Source: Pontibacterium sp964228735 | Lineage (GTDB): Bacteria > Pseudomonadota > Gammaproteobacteria > Pseudomonadales > Balneatricaceae | Assembly (NCBI RefSeq): GCF_964228735.1 | Contig: NZ_CAXRBQ010000166.1 | Coordinates: 1-19,553 of the forward strand | Length of the DNA: 19,553 bases | Direction: 5' to 3' | Part shown: piece after piece, positions 14,231-19,553 of the stretch | Numbering within the stretch: the first letter of the stretch is position 1 | Layout of the letters: the number at the start of each line of letters is the position of its first letter | Position numbers and translations under genes: made by a program | The notes under the pieces: generated by a model | The model's input: the letters and a program-made list of their open reading frames with translations, nothing else | What the model was told of the DNA's origin: nothing | Database searches by the model: none

Positions 14231-14269
14231 ATGATTAATTTGACAAAACATCTACTGAATATAACCTAG
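14231..14269 (+). CDS. Possible 12-residue leader peptide before the LysR gene
   Basis: An ATG at 14231 follows a strong GGAGG (14219-14223) at 7 bases, the best ribosome binding site in the region. It encodes MINLTKHLLNIT and stops at TAG (14267-14269), 57 bases before the LysR start. The good site and short length suggest a leader peptide, but it may be chance; a TTGACA candidate promoter element lies inside it, and both cannot easily be right. Confidence 0.25.
   Translation: MINLTKHLLNIT
14240..14267 (+). promoter_or_regulatory. Possible LysR gene promoter
   Basis: A perfect TTGACA (14240-14245) is followed by weak -10 options: TAACCT (14262-14267) at 16 bases or TATAAC (14260-14265) at only 14. 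The rest of the gap from 14032 shows no other clear signal except the short leader ORF. Confidence 0.35.
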
Positions 14270-14326
14270 TAAATTAGTTGGTTATCTCTCTCGGCTGCTT
14301 TCTCACCCCGTTAAGGAGTCAGCACA

Positions 14327-15223
14327 TTGAAAATGTTGAACTTGAGGCACCTGTACTATTTCTGGCTAACCGCGAGGGAGGGCTCCATTGCGCAGGCGTG
14401 CGATATTCTCGATCTTGCGCCGCAGACGTTGAGTACCCAGATCGCCACACTGGAGGAAAACGTTGAGCACCTGCTGTTTAAGCGTGAGGGGCGCAACCTG
14501 GTGATGACTCCCATGGGCAAGCAGGTGTTTGCCTACGCCAACAAGATCTTTGATATCACCTCGCAACTGGAAGAGGTGTTGCAGCAGTCACCGGATAGTC
14601 GCTCGATCGACTTCTCGGTGGGTATCGCATCTACTGTGCACAAGATCCTGGCGTGGAAGGTGATCAAACCGGCACTAAGTATTCCCAATGAGGTGCAGTT
14701 GGTATGTAAAACCGCCTGTGCCAGTGATTTGTTGCTGCAACTGAAACAGAAAAAGATTGATCTGCTGATCTCTGATTATCTACCCCACGAATGTGACCGG
14801 GATGGCTTAACGGCGCACAAACTGCTGAGCACCCCAATGTCCTTTTTCTATAAGCAGGGGGACGTTGCGGATGAGATGAAGGCGGGGTTCCCGGCCAGTC
14901 TGAGCGACGCTAGCTTCCTCTGCTACGGCCGCCAGACACCTTATCTGGGCAAGCTGAAGGACTGGTTTAAGATCAACGATATCAAGCTCAACATCAAAGC
15001 CGAGATCGATGACAGCGCACTGCTAAAGGTATTAGGGCAGTCCGGCGAAGGTTTCTTCTCGGCCCCATCAGTGATCGCCGATGAGATTTGCGCTCAATAT
15101 AACGTTGAGGTCATTGGTGTCGCCGAGACCATCACCGAAGACCTGTACGCACTGTATCGTGACACCAGCATGATCAACCCTGCACTCGAACAGTTGCTTA
15201 ACTTTAAAGTGCAGGATGCCTAG
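14327..15223 (+). CDS. LysR-family regulator, NhaR-like
   Basis: 298 residues. The N-terminal helix-turn-helix (LRHLYYFWLTAREGSIAQACDILDLAPQTLSTQIATLEE) and the effector domain (DLLLQLKQKKIDLLISDYLP, PYLGKLKDWF, AEIDDSALLKVLGQSGEGFFSAP) follow E. coli NhaR closely in order and wording. NhaR activates nhaA in response to Na+ and also other genes; no antiporter gene is in the window, so the target here is unknown. TTG 14327 is preferred as start because TAAGGAG (14312-14318) is 8 bases away, whereas the ATG at 14333 is 14 bases away; the difference is two residues. Confidence 0.88.
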   Translation: MKMLNLRHLYYFWLTAREGSIAQACDILDLAPQTLSTQIATLEENVEHLLFKREGRNLVMTPMGKQVFAYANKIFDITSQLEEVLQQSPDSRSIDFSVGIASTVHKILAWKVIKPALSIPNEVQLVCKTACASDLLLQLKQKKIDLLISDYLPHECDRDGLTAHKLLSTPMSFFYKQGDVADEMKAGFPASLSDASFLCYGRQTPYLGKLKDWFKINDIKLNIKAEIDDSALLKVLGQSGEGFFSAPSVIADEICAQYNVEVIGVAETITEDLYALYRDTSMINPALEQLLNFKVQDA

Positions 15224-15240
15224 CTGGTGGATGGACAAAG

Positions 15241-15263
15241 GTGAGCCGGAGGCCCCGGCTCAC
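15241..15263. terminator. Hairpin between convergent LysR and GNAT genes
   Basis: GTGAGCCGG (15241-15249) pairs perfectly with CCGGCTCAC (15255-15263). The plus strand continues TCTGTTAG and the minus strand CTTTGTCC, so T-tracts are weak, but the position between convergent stop codons suits a bidirectional terminator. Confidence 0.65.
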
Positions 15264-15267
15264 TCTG

Positions 15268-15717
15268 TTAGGGGATATCTAACTGGTAGGTCTGCCACTG
15301 GGTTTTGCTAGCGATCCGATCATAAACCGCCCGTCCTCTATAGTTGTTCTCTGCCGTAATCCAACGTACGAAGGGCCAGCCGTGTTCTTTAGCCGCTTCA
15401 TTCAGGGCAGTAAACATCGCATCAACCGCGCCACTGCCACGGTGGGTTGGCTCGATAAACAGGTCATCCAGGAAGCCAACCACCGTTCCACGCAGCGGTG
15501 AGGGCATCTCTCGATAGTGCATCAGGCCCACGCCATTGCCATGTTCGTCTTTGGCGATCAGTGCGTAGAACGGGTTATCACTGTCGAAAATCCAGGACCA
15601 AACCGTATCGAGTGTGCTCTGATCAAGTGGCATGTTGTAGAACTCGCCGTACGCCACGTACAGGGATTTCCATTCGGTGTAGTCGTCACGATCCAATGGT
15701 GTGATTGCAAGTGTCAT
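15268..15717 (-). CDS. GNAT family N-acetyltransferase
   Basis: 149 residues, a single GNAT domain. The beta4 and acetyl-CoA loop region is FLDDLFIEPTHRGSGAVDAMFTALNEAA (about 81-108), containing the R-G-x-G-A variant of the Q/R-x-x-G-x-G/A motif; the end AENNYRGRAVYDRIA matches motif B. Substrate unknown. ATG 15717 overlaps the stop of the upstream acetyltransferase as ATGA, so translation is coupled; a longer in-frame start at 15738 would lie inside that gene. Second gene of a two-gene unit. Confidence 0.85.
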   Translation of the reverse strand: MTLAITPLDRDDYTEWKSLYVAYGEFYNMPLDQSTLDTVWSWIFDSDNPFYALIAKDEHGNGVGLMHYREMPSPLRGTVVGFLDDLFIEPTHRGSGAVDAMFTALNEAAKEHGWPFVRWITAENNYRGRAVYDRIASKTQWQTYQLDIP

Positions 15718-16427
15718 TCTGCGCGCTCCGGTGCACATTCCTGTAGTGTGTTCTTCTGCTTTCCGTTTTCATCGAAGTTGGATGCATCCAACCAGGTCTC
15801 AAACATTGCTTTTATGGCTGGCCACTCGGAATCAATAATCGAGAACCAGGCGGTATCACGGCTGCGGCCCTTGTACATGATCGCCTTCCGGAAGATCCCC
15901 TCAAATGTGAAGCCAAAACGCGCAGCCGCTTTGCGCGATGGTGCGTTGAGCGAGTCACACTTCCACTCGTATCGGCGGTAACCCAGTTCATCGAAGGCAC
16001 GTCGCATCATCAGGAACATCGCTTCAGTCGCCAGCGGAGTCTTCTGCAAAAGGGATGAGAAATGGATATTACCTACCTCGATCACACCGGTTACCGGGTC
16101 GATTCGCATAAAGCTGGCAACCCCCACCGCTCTTTCTGTTTTCGCGTCGATGATCGCGTAGAACAGGGGATCGCTGGTTTTGCTGACACGTTCAACCCAG
16201 GCGTCAAAGTCAACACGGGTATCAAACGGACCATCAAACAGGTAGGTCCAGTTTCTCCCTTCTGGATCAGCACCAAATGCATCAAAGAGCTGATCGCCGT
16301 GCTTGCGTGGGCACAGACCTTCCAGAGAGCAGTATTGACCCTGCATTGGTTTGAGGGAAGGAAACGGGCGCGGTGTCCAGTTCTCTACTGCCATGCCAAT
16401 TGGCTGGCCAAATTCATTCTGTCGCAT
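15714..16427 (-). CDS. GNAT family N-acetyltransferase, RimJ/RimL type
   Basis: 237 residues, longer than minimal GNATs. The middle part IIDAKTERAVGVASFMRIDPVTGVIEVGNIHFSSLLQKTPLATEAMFLMMRRAFDELGYRRYEWKCDSLNAPSRKAAARFGFTFEGIFRKA is the RimJ/RimL-like pattern, but the acetyl-CoA loop reads LLQKTPLATEA instead of the classic R-G-x-G-x-A. Its relatives form a known subgroup with this variant, so activity is likely; the target is unknown. ATG 16427 has a weak GGGAA site. Its stop overlaps the next acetyltransferase start. Confidence 0.85.
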   Translation of the reverse strand: MRQNEFGQPIGMAVENWTPRPFPSLKPMQGQYCSLEGLCPRKHGDQLFDAFGADPEGRNWTYLFDGPFDTRVDFDAWVERVSKTSDPLFYAIIDAKTERAVGVASFMRIDPVTGVIEVGNIHFSSLLQKTPLATEAMFLMMRRAFDELGYRRYEWKCDSLNAPSRKAAARFGFTFEGIFRKAIMYKGRSRDTAWFSIIDSEWPAIKAMFETWLDASNFDENGKQKNTLQECAPERAE

Positions 16428-16555
16428 GGTGTTCCCATCGTTCTGTTTATTCTGTCGATGGGTAGAGATTACGAGACTGAGTGGGCTAAGAAGAGATCCA
16501 TTATTGAATAACTATGTAGGCCCACTTTCGGTGACTGAAAGATAGAGGTTAGGGA

Positions 16556-16593
16556 GGAAGAAAGCCCCGGGCAGATTGCATCATTGTCGGGGC
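16556..16593 (-). terminator. Probable terminator of the DUF255-type gene
   Basis: GCCCCG (16564-16569) and CGGGGC (16588-16593) form a 6-bp GC stem around an 18-base loop; the minus strand continues TTTCTTCC. It is about 22 bases after the stop codon. The loop is large and the T-run broken, so strength is uncertain. Confidence 0.5.
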
Positions 16594-16614
16594 CTTCAGG
16601 TGAGAGCTTTCAAG

Positions 16615-18513
16615 TTACAGCGTTGTTGCGCCTGCTCTAAAGGTCTTGGCGGTTTCGAGAACCTGCGCAGGTGTGAACAGCGGAACCGAGCAACGATCCG
16701 GATTGCAGATAAACATCGCCGGTTTGCCCAAATCCGGGTAACGTCCCGGTTTCTCGAAGTGCAATAGCTTACGTGGATGGTTGGCTTCCAGGCCAGCAGC
16801 GTAAAGGGATTGAGCTTCGGGCAGTGCAGTATCACCCACCACCGAAAACTCAACATATGCAGCGGTCAGCTGTTCCAGCGCCAGGGCTGTTTTTCCGGTC
16901 ATCTTGCCTTCACGTGCCAAAATGTTCGGTGTCGCAACCGCACGAATGGTGGCTTCCGCAATCGACTGGTAGCGTTCATCTTTTGTCAGGATATGCAGGT
17001 CATAGAAGAAGCTGGCGGCCATCGCATTGTCTTCCAGTGGTTTACGTGGCGGAATCAGACTCGCGGTATCGTCCGGTACGGTCGCAAAGAAGCCTTTGTT
17101 GGTTTCATCGTAGAGCGTTGCCAACATCGCATCGGCAATACTGCGGGCAGGTTGGAGCCACTTGTCGTCACCGGTGACCTGATGGAGATCTAACAGGGCG
17201 TGCCCGAACTGAGCCTGTGGCCGCAGGAATGGGCGTACTTCTTCGGTATGGGGATGTACGCGCTGATCGTCGCTCATCTGCTGGTTGAGTACGGCCTGAC
17301 GCATCCAACCGTCGGGCTGTAAGCGATTGGTGAGCAATGTATCAGCGGCGATGATCGCTTTCTGAAGGAAAGCCTTATTGCCGAAGGCTTCGAACGCTTT
17401 TACATAACCGGAGATAACTTCGGCGTTTTTATCGGTGTAGATCGCATGGTCAATCGGAGGGATACCGTACTTGCGGCGCTCTTCATCGGTTTTGAGCAGC
17501 CAGTAATCCTGTGGCCACCAGTTGTGGGGTAAGCCTTCAGGTTCATCCTTCTGATTGGCATACCAGGTGCCGTCCGGATTCTGCATCCAATCAACCAGGT
17601 AACGATCAACCTCTGCTACGGCATCCAGGTACTTCTTGTCACCGGTGAGTTTGTAGGCTTCGCTTAGTGCAATCAGCGCGTTGGCCTGGTTGCCGATCCG
17701 CTTTTCGGGAATGGCACGCAATTTGGCAAAACGCTCTGGCACACGGGTGACGGAGTCAGCGATCGGTACCTGAAAAATGCCGCCCCATACAGGGTCCAAG
17801 GCATCGAAAAAGGTATCACTGATGTTGATCGCCAGTTGGCGCAGCTCGTTGTTGTCGTATAGATGTGCACGGTAATAGAGATGCATGAGACGTGGGCCAA
17901 CCACTTCGGTATTGATACCAAAACGGCCCCAGCTGTAGTTTGTTTCGTTAAGCGCGCGGTCCAGCTGCATTCTGACCTGATCACGTACGCGGGTGAGTTC
18001 GGTTTCAACGGGTTTGCTGGCAACAGAGTAGGGTGCGTTGGGATCAGCCTTGAGTTTTTTGGCCTGGTGTTTAGCCACCAGATCTTCAAGCAAAGGGATG
18101 AAGTTGCGGGGTAGTTTGTTACCCGCCATCGCAAAGACCTGGGTGGCATCGGGAAGCAGGAATGCAGTCGCAGGCCATGCCCAGTCAGAGTAACGCTCAC
18201 CAATATCCGGACGCGCTTGGGCATCCACGGCAATGGCAACGAAGTGTTTATTGATCAGGTCGATCACCGCCTGATTGCGATAGGTAACGCGTTCCATGCG
18301 GTTACAGGCAGTACAGCCTTCCATCCCCACATTGATCAGGATAAGTTTGTTCTCCGCCTTCGCTTTATCGAATGCGGCTTTCTCCCAGGCTTGCCACTCA
18401 ATGCCGCCTTCATGTCCAAAGTTGACGGCAGAAGCGAATGTGGCAAACAGCAGGGCGGTAACGAGCAATGTGATCTGCTGCAGCGTGCGGATCAATCCGG
18501 GTTGTGGGTGCAT
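16615..18513 (-). CDS. Secreted thioredoxin-like DUF255 / (alpha/alpha)6-barrel protein
   Basis: 632 residues. A signal peptide (hydrophobic core LLVTALLFATFASA, cleavage near residue 29) predicts export. Residues about 35-155 are a thioredoxin-like fold with the CxxC motif Cys67-Thr-Ala-Cys70 in NVGMEGCTACNRMERVTYRN, followed by FVAIAVDAQARPDIGERY and a WPATAFLLPD cis-Pro-type segment. Residues about 190-600 are repeated helical hairpins of the six-hairpin glycosidase type (for example KRIGNQANALIALSEAYKLTGDKKYLDAV; AQFGHALLDLHQVTGDDKWL). This order matches the YyaL/SPATA20 (DUF255) group, whose biochemical function is unknown. ATG 18513 is chosen for AGAGG upstream and the signal peptide; an upstream TTG at 18549 is unlikely. 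It is divergent from ogt by 94 bases. Confidence 0.85.
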   Translation of the reverse strand: MHPQPGLIRTLQQITLLVTALLFATFASAVNFGHEGGIEWQAWEKAAFDKAKAENKLILINVGMEGCTACNRMERVTYRNQAVIDLINKHFVAIAVDAQARPDIGERYSDWAWPATAFLLPDATQVFAMAGNKLPRNFIPLLEDLVAKHQAKKLKADPNAPYSVASKPVETELTRVRDQVRMQLDRALNETNYSWGRFGINTEVVGPRLMHLYYRAHLYDNNELRQLAINISDTFFDALDPVWGGIFQVPIADSVTRVPERFAKLRAIPEKRIGNQANALIALSEAYKLTGDKKYLDAVAEVDRYLVDWMQNPDGTWYANQKDEPEGLPHNWWPQDYWLLKTDEERRKYGIPPIDHAIYTDKNAEVISGYVKAFEAFGNKAFLQKAIIAADTLLTNRLQPDGWMRQAVLNQQMSDDQRVHPHTEEVRPFLRPQAQFGHALLDLHQVTGDDKWLQPARSIADAMLATLYDETNKGFFATVPDDTASLIPPRKPLEDNAMAASFFYDLHILTKDERYQSIAEATIRAVATPNILAREGKMTGKTALALEQLTAAYVEFSVVGDTALPEAQSLYAAGLEANHPRKLLHFEKPGRYPDLGKPAMFICNPDRCSVPLFTPAQVLETAKTFRAGATTL

Positions 18514-18607
18514 GGCCGTAACCTCTGTTTTGAGTGATTTTTTGGACAAACAACCTCAGGCAAAGTTTTATATTAGTCTGTGCTAGAACCTCAGAGTGAA
18601 TTGATCG

Positions 18608-19120
18608 ATGAATCTGATCCATACCCAGTATTACCCCACTGTATTCGGCGAGTTGTTGCTCGGCAGTTTAAATGGACAGCTATGCCTGTGTGACTGGCGT
18701 TACCGAAAGGCACGGGAAAGTGTGGATCGTCGTCTGCAGACCCGGCTGAACGCTCGGTATGTAGAGAAGCCGGATAAAGTGACCGACCAAGCAATCACTC
18801 AGTTGGAAGAGTACTTCAGCCAGCAGCGGAAGGTATTTGAGTTGCCATTGCTGCTGGCTGGAACGGATTTCCAGAAAGCGGTGTGGGAACAACTGCAGCA
18901 GATTCCATTCGGACAAACCGCCAGCTATCTCCAGCTGGCAGAACGGATGCACAATCCCAAAGCGGTGAGAGCGGTTGCCAGTGCCAATGGAGCAAATGCA
19001 CTTTCTATCTTTGTACCGTGCCACCGGATCGTGGGCAGCAATGGAGAGCTGGTGGGGTATGCTGGAGGGCTTGAAGCTAAAAGGAAATTGCTGGGATTGG
19101 AGCAAGACTTGTTTGCTTAA
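18608..19120 (+). CDS. ogt: Methylated-DNA--protein-cysteine methyltransferase
   Basis: 170 residues, the usual length for Ogt. It removes alkyl groups from O6-alkylguanine (and O4-alkylthymine) by transfer to its own cysteine in a single-use reaction. The C-terminal domain is complete: FQKAVWEQLQQIPFGQTASYLQLAERM with the DNA-binding helix region NPKAVRAVASANGANALSIFVPCHRIVGSNGELVGYAGG; the acceptor is Cys138 in PCHR. No Ada-type N-terminal regulatory domain is present. ATG 18608 has a weak AGAGTG upstream. Divergent from the DUF255-type gene and convergent with the partial gene at the right edge. Confidence 0.95.
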   Translation: MNLIHTQYYPTVFGELLLGSLNGQLCLCDWRYRKARESVDRRLQTRLNARYVEKPDKVTDQAITQLEEYFSQQRKVFELPLLLAGTDFQKAVWEQLQQIPFGQTASYLQLAERMHNPKAVRAVASANGANALSIFVPCHRIVGSNGELVGYAGGLEAKRKLLGLEQDLFA

Positions 19121-19234
19121 TTGAGCCTAATTGGTACTGAATCGAGCTCTTGTTTGTTGGGTGAGCCGTTATAAGTGTTGTCCGCTTCCGGCACAGAGCG
19201 GCCGTTCGTTAAAAGTGGACAATCAGCCAAAGGA

Positions 19235-19553
19235 CTAAACAGCCCAGTCTTCATATTTCACGAGATACCAGCATCCATCTACTTGCTGAAATGAATATTT
19301 CAGAAGAAAACCTGTATCAGGTTTAAACAGGCGCACATTTCTCTTTCCGACGCTCGCTATAGTAACTTCCGTTATTAGTGGAATGGATTTTCGTGCTTGT
19401 GGTGACGGGTATATCGGATGCTTCCGCTCAGCAACCTCCAACTTTGATAAGGTGGTGTAGACTGTTTCCCACTCTGGATTTGCATCGACATCAACCCAAG
19501 AGTGTTCAAGCGGATAAACAATGTATTTCTCTTGCCAAAGCCGATTCCTCTCA
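19235..19553 (-). CDS. C-terminal part of an unrecognised protein (runs off the window)
   Basis: The frame is open from the right edge of the window to TAA/TAG-type stop at 19235, giving at least 105 residues; the apparent start at TTG 19441 is only internal, since the frame continues upstream without a stop. The visible sequence includes EKYIVYPLEHSWVDVD, PEWETVYTTLSKLEVAER and the end GFLLKYSFQQVDGCWYLVKYEDWAV. The ending, a beta strand with a Q-V-D-G-x-W-x-L-V pattern, suggests an NTF2- or lipoprotein-like beta sandwich, a guess only. Its N terminus lies outside the window. Convergent with ogt. Confidence 0.6.
   Translation of the reverse strand, partial: ERNRLWQEKYIVYPLEHSWVDVDANPEWETVYTTLSKLEVAERKHPIYPSPQARKSIPLITEVTIASVGKRNVRLFKPDTGFLLKYSFQQVDGCWYLVKYEDWAV

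Noticed and set aside
17673..18239. 188-codon minus-strand frame inside the DUF255-type gene
   Set aside because: It is an alternative frame of a well-supported longer gene on the same strand.
19182..19201. CCGCT/AGCGG hairpin after ogt as terminator
   Set aside because: Only a 5-bp stem with a 10-base loop and no T-run on either strand; it may be a short intergenic repeat but nothing more can be supported.

Overview
The window reads as chromosomal DNA of a free-living, probably marine gammaproteobacterium of the Oceanospirillales type. This is inferred from the gene set (a TRAP transporter with a CoA-acylating semialdehyde dehydrogenase, an NhaR-like LysR regulator, PsiE, a two-domain Usp), moderate GC content and REP-type repeats. 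No species can be named. There are 19 supported protein genes. One runs off the right edge, and one further 12-codon leader ORF is possible. No tRNA, rRNA, IS element, prophage or CRISPR array was seen.

Layout. (1) 66-5457, minus strand: a tripartite TRAP transporter (dctP, dctQ, dctM) and, 750 bp further downstream, a methylmalonate-semialdehyde dehydrogenase-like gene. The two units appear co-regulated, because their upstream regions share four short blocks at exactly the same spacing (1844-1931 and 5572-5659). The gap between dctM and mmsA also holds a REPIN, a dctM terminator and a strongly folding segment that looks like a plus-strand structured RNA (about 2073-2260). (2) 5976-9760: a yceI gene behind a polytopic membrane protein, divergent from an OmpR/EnvZ-type two-component pair. 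Tandem 10-bp repeats in the divergent region are a likely response-regulator site. (3) 9820-12595: a MocR-type regulator divergent from an aspartate/glutamate racemase, then a small acidic protein of unknown role. (4) 12613-14031, minus strand: a double-domain universal stress protein followed by psiE, with an inverted repeat that can hide the psiE ribosome binding site. (5) 14231-15223: an NhaR-like LysR regulator, probably starting at TTG, with a possible leader peptide. (6) 15268-16427: two translationally coupled GNAT acetyltransferases. (7) 16615-19120: a secreted thioredoxin/DUF255-like protein divergent from ogt. (8) The right edge carries the C-terminal part of an unrecognised gene.

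Functionally, the first region suggests uptake of an organic anion whose breakdown passes through a (methyl)malonate-semialdehyde-like intermediate; the substrate is not determinable here. The rest is mainly regulators with their presumed targets, stress functions (Usp, PsiE, Ogt, YceI) and acetyltransferases. The most unusual signals are non-coding: the duplicated spaced-block promoter, the rod-like RNA at 2073-2260, and the psiE translation switch.
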